Positions 50,841 through 63,006 of a stretch of DNA of 64,000 bases are shown here, in pieces. The stretch is from Stratiolaelaps scimitus (Eukaryota > Arthropoda > Arachnida > Mesostigmata > Laelapidae). The stretch is taken from NCBI GenBank assembly GCA_019614645.1, contig JABWDB010000017.1, positions 2,182,501-2,246,500 on the forward strand, in the 5' to 3' direction. The position numbers and the translations under genes are program-made. How positions within the stretch are numbered: the stretch's first letter is position 1; each line of letters begins with the position of its first letter. The notes under the pieces are model-generated. The model saw only the letters and a program-made list of their open reading frames with translations, was not told the DNA's origin and did no database searches.

Positions 50841-53608
50841 AAGTAGCTCCATGAGAGGGATACACATAAATAGTGTTCTTTATCCTCGGTCGACTACGAT
50901 TTAGGTCGGCCGACTACCAGCCGGGTGATCACTGGAGACTGGATGATCGAAGCGTAGATCGTTCTATCTACTGACTGAAAGGTACTACGGCGCCAACTAC
51001 TGCTTATGGTAATACAACACATATTTATTCAAGAGGACAGGTGGATAACCAGAACACACTAGCAATGTTGACGTCCGTGTATCGGCGTTCATTTCGTTCT
51101 GGTAACTGTTTTAGCAAGGTCAGACGGCAGCCCCATACGACATGTGATGGTGGAACGGCTCTCCATTCATTCTTTGACTTTTCTAAGCCAACCAATGAGT
51201 CACACACGATTACAGGCAGATGTCGCATTTAATGTATTTATTAATTCACGTTTTATATTGCTCGTTCTCAAATTGTCAAACGATATATCGGCATCGGCTT
51301 AGATGATCCACTGCCTTTATATTAGTCGATGAATGTGCCATAATGGCCAGTATGCTGTAACAGTAACAAGACGCGACAAAGACGAGCCATACAACGATAC
51401 GTATGCGCGATTTGGTTGAAGACAAACGAATGTTCGCTGCCCACTATGAGCGTCCGAGAATGGTCCATTGGCTCCACGTATTGAGTTATCTTCACGCCTC
51501 TGTTGAGCCTCTGTTTGTTCATCCTGCGTCACTGAGCCGGACGCTTTTCGATATTCGGACCGTGTCAATTGGAAACAGGCTAGCGCCATCTCAGTCGTAG
51601 GGGGTCTTCAGATACCGCACTGGTCTTCTGCAAACGCAAGATGCCGTTCAACGATTTCGCCAGTGAACGATCTTGCTGTGAGCTGTTTAGTGTTCTCTGG
51701 TTGAAGTTATTGCGGATGTTGATCAGTTGATCCGGCACTCAGACAGTCGCTATCAGCAATACGATCCCCAGCCACACAGCTCATCGCTAGAGAGCCGTAC
51801 GTCAGCAGTCATTCTGACAGACCGTGACCGTGTAGAAGATGGAGGCGTTTACAAACCACAACAGCAACAACCGACTGAGGACAGCGACAGCCATCCGGCA
51901 TTTTACAATATTTGTGAACAAGGTAGATACCATATAATCGAAATTTTATTCGCCCAGGGAACAAGGCAATATTCAAATGTGTAAGAATAATTAGTAATGT
52001 ACATGTAACTGCGTTCGCCAGAAAGAGCGCACCCACACACACACACATAGATATATAAAATAATTGATCTGAATATCCAACTAGGTGAGTAGCTTGGATG
52101 AGTAGAGAGAATATTTGCCGTATGAATTAAAATTCTTACACCATTTCCGCACCAAGCCTGAGTCTACTACCAGCCCAGGTTCACCGCCTGAACAGACGAT
52201 TCGGCTTTGATGATCGGGTTCATGTATTCAACCGTTCAATCGCGTAGCAGGTACGCAACAGCGTTAAACCGCACCTAGAACGGAGTCAGATTCTAATTCT
52301 TCGGGTAGATTATTTACCCCCACCCCCCTCCCGCCCGAGTAGATTCTGTCTACTGCTCACGTCATGTCTTTTTTTTCTTGCACCTGTACATTCGGCACTG
52401 GGCCAATCAAGCCGAGCCGCAACAAACATATTTCACGAATTTCAAAGTCTCGAAATTCAGTGACAAGATCGTCATCGGCACCAGTCTATAATACAACAGT
52501 GGTAGTTGTACCGGTGGTATTAGCGGCTCAAGTGTTCGTTCGCCCTTTCTGACTCAGGCGTCACGTGGCCAGACCGGCACTCCCTTCGTCATTAGAGTTA
52601 CAACCGTAAAAATATTTGCTGCTCATTGGCGTTATCGAACGGAACCGAATCGAGGCGAGCCGGCGATTTCGCCGCCGTCACGGAGCTCGCCAAGGTAGTG
52701 CATACAGCGCTATCATTCCCATACGCGTTGCCACTTGTGTCCTCATTTAGCTATGTGCTTACGGCGGGGGCGGCGTGGTGAATTGGCCGACCAGCGAGAG
52801 AAGAGCCCATTTCATTCTCATTTCGACAACTTCGTTCTGTTCGTGTGACTGTGCTAAATTGATCGTGAAAATTGATGAAGTCCAATTACTATCAGCCATC
52901 AGCTAACTCAGTCTGTGTCGCATTAGTGTGATATGCGTGAACGCTACCTGGGGCAACACACAGAGAGAGAGAGAGAGCGAGAGAGGTTTAAAAAACTTTG
53001 GACAGGGAACGAATGAGGAGATATGCTAGCCAAGGCACATAGGTATTATTACACTATTTGGACGTTGGCTGGCTGGCCGTTCGGGCCTGTTCTGGTCCAT
53101 AACGTGGAGGGAAAGCCGTGGAGGGTGTGAATCTATGGACGGCCGCTAGTAGACATATAAATTTGCCATACGATCTGCTGCCATTCGACCGACCATACGC
53201 ATAATACAATGGTGGGCGGCGTGCGCGCCTTGCTAATTTGTACAGTTTTCTTTGTCAGTTGTGTTTCGCGAATCAGACGAAGGCGTAGAAGACTGAATGA
53301 GGGAGAGTTAATTTGGTTGGCGTTGCCGCACCAGTGCAAGTAGGCATTCGGTCAATTCCGCTTCAGGTAATGGGCATCACTATTTAGAAATAGAGAGCAT
53401 TGACACAATGACAATAAGTTGATCCAACAGAGTAGGATAACGAAAAATCTCAAATTCTGAATAAAACACCTCTGCCAAGAATAGCTCAATAAAAAGTAAA
53501 AAAAAAAAGAGATCTTCAGCGTTAACCACAACAGGGCTTCGTCAACCAGCCTCAGTTTTTTTGTTGACTGTATGACCGCCTCAAGACCCCGGATTTGCTG
53601 GCACTATA

Positions 53609-54215
53609 ATGGGCCGTACGGATCCCCTTGGCTCAAGGGAAGTCGACAACAGCTCTGCTAAACCAAAGCAGGGCATTTTGCTAAATTTGCCAAAGGCAAT
53701 TGTGTTAAGCAATGGTGGAGATTCCCTCACTGAAATATGAGATATCAGTGAGCGACATCAAGTGAGTGGCCAAGATCCGCATTTACCTAATGCATCGAAG
53801 GTGATAGCTATACCCCCGAGTCAGAGAATCGGCCTCGGTCGATATCTGAAACAGTTGTCGGAGACGGACCAGACACACAATGAGACCCAACCTCGCGCAC
53901 GCCGACAGACGAAGTCGCTGCGCAAAATCAATCGTCTCGGGACAGGATGCACCTGCTAAATTGGTGACGTGCTGAAAGCCTGATAGCCCATTTGCTGCGA
54001 TACTTGTTCCTCAACGACATTGCTTAATTAACAATCGTCGTAGCCAATACGGCAAACCGGAAACAACACCCGGGCAACAGGTAGGCGCTCGTTTCAAAGA
54101 GTCGCTTTCGGACACGCCTATGAAGAATCTGCTTATAAATGACATATATGCAGAAAATCGTTGCAGTCATTACAATGTTGCCGTATGTCTGAAATGGCAC
54201 AGGTACAAACAGTAA
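53609..54215 (+). pseudogene. Interrupted coding-like region, unidentified
   Basis: A frame starting with ATG at 53609 is open to TGA at 53738-53740 and continues in the same register to 53959, so one stop splits about 117 codons. After a change of frame, 53976-54215 is open for another 79 codons and contains QYGKPETTPGQQVGARFKES. Both pieces have a balanced residue mix rather than the low complexity common in the window. I recognise no family. A decayed mobile-element protein, or exons with unrecognised boundaries (a donor-like CATCAA|GTGAGT lies at 53755-53766), are both possible, as is chance. Confidence 0.2.
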
Positions 54216-54629
54216 TCAAACGAAATAGTGAGTATATATCGTAGTTTAGATAAGGAGAGGAATTCAATTTGCGAGATCAATGACGCCACCACCACCACCA
54301 CCTACGGCGGAACGTACGCTTTCATTAGTGTTTGTCTCGTAGAGGCGCATCCATGCTGTTGTTCCTTTGTTTACAAAGCGCAATCAAATGCAGAACACTC
54401 CCGTTCATTCAAGGCACAATTCGGCACAACGACAGCAACAACTGATCGATGCCCCGTCATTCAGAACAACAACAGTCGACGCGTTTATGTCAGACGCTCC
54501 CAAATTTATTTCTCTAGTGAGTCTAGGCGGCGGCACGATACCGACCATCACTGAAGTGAAAACTTTTCATCTTGCATCCGCCGATTTCATTATACCCGCC
54601 ATTTATTGTTCCTGTTGTCGTTGATGTTT

Positions 54630-54631
<2 letters not shown>

Positions 54632-54674
<43 letters not shown>

Positions 54675-54683
54675 CTCTCTCCC
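54632..54683. repeat. (TC)n-(AT)n-(CT)n compound microsatellite
   Basis: About 29 bases of CT repeat run directly into about 14 bases of AT repeat and then CT again. Confidence 0.95.
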
Positions 54684-54699
54684 CCGTAATTGAGCGGTC

Positions 54700-57600
54700 G
54701 CATCAAAGCGCCCCTCAATAACCACACCAAACCAAGGCAATCGCTCTATTAAGCTCTTATATAGTCATCAAACCGCCGAATCGGAAAATTACACCCAATA
54801 ACAATAAATAATTACTCGCATTATTCTCGTTCGTTATCGGCGTCTTCGGCGCCGTCCGTCTCCGCTTCGCCGCCGTTCGTTTGTTTATTGCTTTGCTCTT
54901 TATTTTATTTGTCTCGTAGCCTCAGCTCGTTGTATTTGTCTCGTGTCCGCCGCCGCCGTCCTCTGGTACCTGCTTCGTAGCCGTTATGTAGCATCGTCGA
55001 TATACGCTCTATCGTATTTTGTCTGTTCGACTGCCCATCGTCCCTTACACCATCGTCGCTGGTCGCGTTCGCCGTTTGGCGCTCTTCGACACGCCGACCC
55101 GCCTCGTCGTACTTGGCGTTGCGCTGCTTGTACTTTTACAAGCAACAGCAACAACAGCATTGGCAGCAGCCGAGTCGACAACGCGCGCGGGCCACTCAGT
55201 AGTAATCAGCGACGGATCACGATGACTTAATTAATAACATGATAAAACAAATAGAACGTTTGGCGGCGGTCGAGTCCCTTTCGGTGGGGGGCAATGAGCG
55301 CATCTTCCCATTCGTATCTCTCGATCTTATTATATGTATAATTATAGCAATATGAGCAAAAGCAGCGATCCAATATGGGAGCGAAGGGAGACAGCTCCAG
55401 GGGGTGACGAAGGTAGAAATTGCTATCCTGCATGTGGCGTCATGGCCTGCCACTAAATGCGGGGATACTCAGCAGCAACAGCAGCCGTAGCTACGAGAGC
55501 GCTTTCTAGTGAGTTGACTGACAGGTCGCCGACGAGATGAATTAACAGTATGTATAACAGAGATATCAATTAGAATCGAAAGATAATGACGACGATGATG
55601 AATTAGAAGGGGGAGTAAAAGAGGGAATTGTCTTGAGAGGAGGGTGGGGGGGGGGTATTGAGCATTGATTTCTGGTACTATTACTATTATTAATTATTAT
55701 CGTTAACTAAATAACTAATAAACGTGTATGAGGAGATTTTGTTTATCGAAGCTCACTACGTTGTGATGGCCAAATAAATCTTGATATATATTCTCACATC
55801 ACTGGTTTATCTAATCAATACGCTTAATATTGAGCACTGCAAAACAAAGGAGTGGCAATAAAAAAAACTTTACAGACAAATGCTCAATATTACAACAAAT
55901 TGACGGATTCCGACCATCAACAGCACAACCGTAGGACGTCAGTAACGCGACGAAGACCAAAGGCCAATGAAGTGGCGGAAATGGCCATAATTATTAGACA
56001 TTTGGTCATCGCGTGCGATTCTGATGGATTCTGCTGAAGCCGTCGGTGTGTTGGCAGGCATCGCATGACGCGACGTCTCAGATTGAAGACGGCGCAGTGT
56101 TTAGAGAAACGGAGTATTCACCAACTCAGCTCTATCTGTCAAGTTTCAGTAAAACAATTAGACTTTTACTTCGTTGTTGCTACTATTACTGTGTTTGTTG
56201 CTGTTGTTTAAACGGCCAGAAATCTCTGTAGTCCAAAGGTATAACTTGAGTGATCAATAGAACTAATGTTCGTCGTTTGCATGTCTCTTATTCAGGTACG
56301 TTGTAACCGTGCTTGTAAGTCCCTTTTCCATGCATTTTGATAAAGGCACATTTCTCCTGAATCAATACTACGAATTGGTAAAGATAACGAATTGAAAGTC
56401 AGAGATAAGGATCGCCCCTAACGAACATAGTGTTTGCAAGAAATCGACATTTAGCCTGTGTGGAGAGTCCTAGAGAATATTGCTTTAGTTCAACAGGTCG
56501 AGCGTGGATATGCTACTCACGCGTCGAAGCTCTCGTACCTTCATAGATTACCTTTACGTCAACATCCTTATGCGAAGGTTGTTGACGAACAACCACGAAC
56601 AGCATTTTGCACCGTGACAATGTTCGAACAGGGTTCGTGTCCGATTTCCCGTAATTCGGTTGACGAACTGGCCTCTTTTCCTTGATTTGCCACTTCCCAC
56701 TCAGCACTTTCGAATGCGTGTTATCCTCGGCAACAATTCAACTCGAACTCAATGATTTGATTCGATTTAGGGGTAGCGATTAAATAAATAAAGTGTGGCG
56801 GTACTCGCAAACAGGAACCGGCCATTTCATCATGGCTGCGTCAGGGGCGGGTACATGTTGTTGTCGTTATCTTTTATCGTAGAGGGGTTACCCTTCCAGA
56901 TGTCGCCTGTCCCGCCTGCAGAGCCATCCGCCGGTGCAGCACATGAATATCGAACGATATAATAGGCCCGTTCATGTGCCCGCGCTTTTCTGTCGATGTG
57001 TCTCTCGGTGAGACAGTTTATGCGTCAGTTATCAGGGAGGCCGGGATCGGCACTTCGCCTCGTTGTGAAAAAAGCAATAATTTCAATCATCAACACCACC
57101 TTCACCAACAGCAACAACAACAGCAATAACAACATCGCAATTATACTTGTTATTATTATTATTATTATCATCATCGTCATGATCGGCATCGTGTCCATGC
57201 TGCTCAATGTAACCAGCGCATGCTCCCTCTGAATCTCTCTAGCTTTCCTCGCGAAGGGATATTCGCTCGCCGTCCCGTTCGCTAAGCGAACAAGCCCAAC
57301 CGAAGATGAAAACGAGCCAACTGAGAACGCTCTACGGAACTTAATTTTCCCGCATTTCCCCAGAGCCGCTGGTTTGCTTTATCGCCGCCGCCACCATCAA
57401 CGCAATAGCTGACCGCCGCAGCTGCTGCTGGAGACGCTTCACCGACGCCCGATGACTCCTGTTGGTGCTGCCGACACCGTCAACGCTCCGGGCCCACCGG
57501 CGCTCCATTTGTTCGTCGATGCTCGCTCGTTGGCTGGTTCGTAACCGGCCAACCAAACGTCATGTTGAGCTGCTGCTCGTAATTAGCTGCCAATCAATGT

Positions 57601-59100
57601 CGATCTAAACGTCAAAATTTCGAGTTTTCCATTAAATCGTCGAGAAATGTAGCCGCATGAACAACGATAGTGACCGAGCTCGGTGAGTGCTTCGGTGACT
57701 AGTTCTAGCCGCTACACGATGTGGACGCGGCGGGGGGAGGCCTGGCAGAGGCGATGATATGACGTGGCGGCCCGCTGGTTCTGGTGGCCTAATCGTGCTG
57801 ATCCGGTATGTCGCGGCTGTCTGCTGGAAGAAACAGCGCCAAACGGATCCTCGTGCCGAGCCATCGCCGGCGTTCGCTACGCCAGCAACGCCACGAATCA
57901 CGATCAGCAGCAACAGCAGCAGCAGCAACATGGGTATCAAATTGGAGATGATGTGAATACGGGGAAGCGTCGATAGTCAATAGTCGCTCAAATTCGCCAT
58001 TTGCCAGCCGAGAGGCAGCATCCCTTCTATGCGACCAGTTTACGATTATGATGAGCGGAGGGAACTTATGAGAAAATTATGCTGTTCGTAATATATAGTT
58101 CCGATACGAAGATTGCCTAATTCGGCGTCAGGAATTCGACACACAGCCGTGGTTGATCGTGAAGAGAGAGAGAGAGAGAGAGAGAGGAGATGATTTTTCG
58201 TGAATGATATTGGCGGAAAGGGACCCTCGTATGGATTTCGTTGTCGTTGCCAATTGGATCATTGCCGCGCGCCTGATGTGGTCACAGTGAACGCCAATGG
58301 TTGTGTGTGCATGCGTGTGAGATGTATAATCCTGTGTGGCCGCCTGCGGTATCAGCCGTGATGAATATCTTTGCTCCCCTTTATCCGATAACCTGCTCGA
58401 ACGAGGCGCGCTGGTCTGGGGGCACCGGCAGAGAGTTCGCCGCGTATTTCAGAGACGGGGGCCATAGCTGCGGCAGACTCCCGCATTTCAACAAGCCAGT
58501 CTGATGGGAATAGCGATGGGTCCACATGCCAAGCATAGCAGGCATAGCGACAAAAAACTTACTTCAAGGTGGACAATGCCTGGTAATCAGGTGCAGACGA
58601 TGAGCTAAGAGACTCATTGAAGGACAAGCTAGCGCCCTGGTGGATTTAAGAGGTTATCATGAGGTCATCGTAGACTTCGAGGCGAACGTATCGCCGATGC
58701 CGTCATACATAAACACCGGGGGAATCAGTATCTTGAAGTGGACGGCGGAACTTTTGCTACAGTCGATTGTCCAATTTAGTTCGCATGTTACTAATGTGTG
58801 GCAATACAGCACCAGTTAGGTAAAGAAGAAACGTCATTGGAAACGGCTAATCAAACGTGATGAAGAGAATTAACTCTAGGAGTGTTTTCTGCAGATGAAA
58901 TGGCAAGGTTTTTATCTATCGACTTAACAGACAAACGAGGGAAGCCCCCGGTGCGAGGTTGGGTAAAATATCTTGCTAGGTAAAAAGACTACATTGGATA
59001 GTTCAACGTCAAAGGCTGTTAAGGTCTATATAATTCAAACAAGAGATCCTACACTTTAACCGTGTGTTAGGCTCTCACCGTTGCCTATACAAGAGATACT
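54700..59100. other. No recognised gene; simple repeats
   Basis: I see no supported gene. CAA-type repeats lie at 57105-57132, TTA repeats at 57149-57168 and a GA run at 58162-58187. Frames are short or low-complexity. Confidence 0.5.
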
Positions 59101-59189
59101 GCTGATATCATAACTGATGAATATGGGACGTGTCAAACATAACGTCAGGTATGTTGTGTGCAGTGCCTATGATATCTGTTATACGAGAG

Positions 59190-59260
59190 CTACCTTACGC
59201 CTGTACGCCTCGCAATCGGAGGCGACACGTAGGAGCACGGGGTTCGATCCCCACCGTTGC
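59190..59260 (+). other. tRNA-derived (SINE-like) relic
   Basis: GGTTCGATCCC at 59241-59251 is a near-perfect RNA polymerase III B box (T-loop). Upstream, CGCCTC and GAGGCG (59206-59211 and 59219-59224) form a 6-bp stem with a 7-base loop, like an anticodon arm. The T stem pairs for only three of five positions, U33 is absent, the spacing between the arms is too long for most tRNAs and no A box or acceptor stem is evident. It is therefore not a working tRNA gene; a decayed SINE or tRNA pseudogene fits best. Confidence 0.3.
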
Positions 59261-60199
59261 ACATCTGCTTTTAAAGGGGTTGTCCATCTTATGAAGTAAT
59301 GCCGAAAGCCGTTGTACCGTGGACGTTAAATGTTGTCTGTGAATCAGCCCGGACAATTTATTTTTTAGACAAGAGCCACCACGAGTACTGACGCCTGATC
59401 CACCTCAATCTATATAGTTTTTTTACAGGTTCTCATAGTAATACCTAAAGGTTAAGAGCTGAGGCCTGTCAGATTGGGGAACAGCTGAGGGTAAGCTCGA
59501 AAAACAGTCTATGTAGTATATTGAAGTGGCGTGCACTGAGCGTGAAAATAATGCATTAGCCTGAATGGGTACAGTCGGCTCTAGTGAAGTGGGCCAACGC
59601 AATTACGTAGCTTTTCGCGATTATGAACATAATTATAGAGACTTTATTTCATTTGTATAGACTGGACAACTTCGAACTTGGAAGTCTATTTTCATTAAAC
59701 TGATTCGAAAAAATAATAATGTCTCTCAATAAAATACAATTGCACTAGCCTTACCTAATTTTATTGTTTGAAACGATTTCAGATCCATGTGGCTTAGCTC
59801 TCATGTTATCTTTCAAAAGAAAAAGATGGAAAAGAATATCACCTTGCTGAGTTGTTTAACCAAATAGCAAAATGTCATGCTGGATTATAGATAGAATTTG
59901 CGATAGCACTTGTATTCGTCTCAACTTCTGACATGCTGGCTATGTGAACAGGATTCAACGGGACTCAAGCATGGACTCAAGCGGTGTGACGGTCCTTAAC
60001 GTATGAATCCAATTGCGTATTTAATATGGGGCGTGCCCTGTCTGACATCATATCTGTTCTCGCTTCCTAATTACGTTACCGGGAATCGCAGCCGGCTTCC
60101 TAACGGGTTGTCTCTTGTTTCGCCCAATATTCGATGCTGGTACATTTTGCCTAGAAACGATGGCCGTTGGACTTATGTTGGATGAACGATAAATGTCAT

Positions 60200-60490
60200 A
60201 TATCCAACGAGAGCCTTCGTCTGGGCTAGATATTGAAAAAGTCGTCCCTGTTCGACGCGGTTTCGCCGTAATACACCAAATATTTTGATTTCTTCGAGGG
60301 CAAAGCCGCTTTCTTTTGGCCGTCGGACATCTTGTACACCTTGATCTCAACTCTGTTGAAGTTTTGCGCAGCGTTCTAAGCCAAGCATCTTTTGGTGTAA
60401 CATCTAGTGTTAGCATACGCGAGTCGAACGTACACGGGATCGGCACATCTACGAGCTGCGTGGATCTGTGTGGATTCGAGGCCATTCGCG
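60200..60490 (-). pseudogene. Coding-like minus-strand region with a frameshift, unidentified
   Basis: On the minus strand one frame reads STQLVDVPIPCTFDSRML and continues to a lysine-aspartate-tryptophan stretch. One base away from that frame, a second begins NAAQNFNRVEIKVYKMSDGQ and runs to a TAG near 60228. Together they look like one protein segment broken by a single-base change. No family is recognised, and frames of about 50 codons are common by chance, so this is tentative. Confidence 0.15.
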
Positions 60491-60599
60491 TGCCTTCGCC
60501 GAAATTCGCAGTTTGATTCGTTTGCTCCCCTCCGTGTCATGTCCACCCATCGTGTTCGCAGTGATTTCCTGATTTTTAACTGCACTTGTATTTTGTGCT

Positions 60600-62800
60600 G
60601 GCGTTGCTGATTGCAGCGGAGTTCTCCGTAATGTCTACCGTTACCGGCGAGTGCCGATCTTGTGCCATCCTAGCTAGCCCGCCTTGGGTTCGTCACCCAT
60701 CCAGCTTATCGACGTCACATATCTACAAATAACTAGTCTAGCAATGAAATGGGTATCACAAATGGGTATCAGAACGCGAAGATGAGGAGGAGTGTCGATA
60801 TGGGGCAGCGTCACCATCGATAGCTGCTGCCCTCCTCTCCGCCCTCATCTGGCTTAACTCACTGGAGTCGGTTGTTGTTGTTGTTGCTGCTGTGTATCCT
60901 ACGTCGATCGAGCCTTGGGTGGTCTGATTTTTCCTATTTATTTGTTTGCGCCGGTGTGTGCGGTGCGGTTATGACTTGATATGACACGACACCATCAACA
61001 ATACATCGTATCGAGCGTATGAGGTCAGCTAACGTTGATCCGTTGGGCCGGGTCGATCCGAGGTTCTGGTTCGACTCTCTGAGCGAGACTTACATGGTCT
61101 ATTCGAGGTGCACCTCATCGTACCGCCAACCATCATGATCTCCATTTCTCCCTCTCTCTCTCCGTCTATGGCCTGCGCTACGGCTCATAGGCGGACGTCG
61201 AGCGCTCATCTGAGGGATAATCCGACGAAGACACTTCTGTGAAATTGACTGCTGAGTCGAGCCGCTATCTCCTTCGCTCTCACACTCTCTATCTCTCTGG
61301 CTCGCCTCGCGCGCAAGCCAGTTTTGCATGTCATTTGGAAGGATATTGTGAGTTTACTCTTGATTTCACCTTCAGCCCCCTCCCGGACTCCAACACCCCG
61401 TTTCGAGTCTTGAGATGGCCAACTCAACTACGCCTGACTCTCTTTCATTCGTGCAGTGACAGTAATCTGACGAGAAGCATCCATAGATAGGTCACATAGA
61501 GCGAGTTCAAGTCAGGTCTCGAGCGAGCAGCCACGGTGTGCCATCCGTCTAAGTTACGAAGTCGAATCGGCGAATTGCAGTCCTACGCTGGCGGAGAATT
61601 CGAGTCCAACGTCGACATTTTGTGAGAGATATTGAGGGCGACAAGCGACATGTAGCATCTGCTGAAGCTGGAGAATGACTCCGACTAAACTGTTTAATCC
61701 AAACATGTCAATGTTTGCAGAACGTCCGACTTGACGACCATAGTGTGCTACCAATTGAGTGACATAATGGGAAGATCAATTCAGGGGTGGTATGCGTTGC
61801 ATTTGTACAGCAATAATCAAACTATGATGCTTTCTACCAGAGAGAAAATTCAGCGACACAGTCGTTCTGTACCTGGTGGATTTGCTGCTCCGGGAATTTT
61901 TGATCGACTCCGGTGTCACAATGCGCAGTGACATTGTTAAAAGGTATTCATAGATTGGGTTCGTGCGTGAGTCACTTCGCCTTCCATGAGTTTCTGATCC
62001 AATCGAAATACAATGGTGCTTAGCAGCTCTTTGTTTGGGGCAACTGCGTGCTACGGATAAGGCGCGAACCACGATCTTGATTTGACTGTGAGTTGGTCAG
62101 CAGGTGCGGGAGTTCTGGTAGGTGCTCAAAATTGGCTGGAATCGGTCGTAAGTAGTCGTTTGATCAATATCGTCACAGGAACTGTTCATATGGTTGGAGC
62201 TATGGATTTTTGAGCTTCTGGACGATAGCAGTATTATGCAGGAAGAGTGCAGTAAGCTGCATAGAGAGTTCGTGTTATAGCGATAAAAGTCAAGACGAGC
62301 CGCGCTTCATTGGCAATCGTTGACCAGACAGACATCGTTACGGCACTATGCTCATTAGCGCTTCACAGTTTTTGAACACGCCTAGCGATTTTGTTGCAGA
62401 TAGTAATGTCATGATACACAATAATTAGTATCATTTCACGATGGTGCCTTCACCACGAAATCAATGGCTCCGAGTTTTGATACCCGACTTTTGATTAACC
62501 GGCTAATTATTTATCGATAATTTGTGAACGCTTCTCTCAAGCGTGGTTCTGCTAAGCGTTTGACGATGGATTCACTTTCTTAAGGTTCATCTGTATTCAA
62601 CTCTATTATTGATTTCTTCTCTTGCAGGCTTTGTGGACGAGCAGCGTCAATGCTTTCCGAGGACAGCTGCGGCGAACACCGCTGTGATGTCCGATGAGAA
62701 GAAGAAGAAGAAGCCACAGTTTAGCAGATTTTTCCCCCAGTTTCCCGACCGGTTCAACCGAGGTTCAGTCCCGTTCACCCCATTTTCTCTCTCGCTCTCA
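60600..62800. other. No recognised gene
   Basis: I see no supported gene. Frames on both strands are short and conflict. A good acceptor (TTCTTCTCTTGCAG) ends at 62627 and opens a frame with a poly-lysine stretch (MSDEKKKKKPQ), an alternative or additional exon start for the candidate that follows. Confidence 0.35.
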
Positions 62801-62803
62801 CAG

Positions 62804-63006
62804 ACAAACTCTCAGCCTGGACCGCTGAGCACGAAGATGATCGGCCCCGTCGTGGCGCCGGCTATGGCCGACGTGAGTCGCTTGCCAACTTCGATTTCCG
62901 GCCCTCTCCTCCTCCGCCTCCTGTGGATGACGACGACAGCGATACCAATGAGAAGAGCAGTGCCGTGAAACAGCAAACGAATCTCGGGGGGAAAGCAGCT
63001 CGAGAA
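62804..63006 (+). CDS. Candidate internal exon of an unidentified plus-strand gene
   Basis: The exon follows a strong acceptor (a pyrimidine tract ending CTCTCACAG at 62803) and ends at GAA|GTGAGC. If one base is taken from the previous exon, the frame reads (D)KLSAWTAEHEDDRP, then GRRESLANFDFRP, a PPPPP run, DDDDSD, and a Lys/Gln-rich tail. The mix of acidic, basic and proline-rich segments looks like a disordered linker in a signalling or cytoskeletal protein. I do not recognise it. The competing frame from 62628 (SDEKKKKKPQ..) overlaps it and has its own donor at MAD|GTGAGT, so only one of the two is likely real. Neighbouring exons were not found. Confidence 0.35.
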
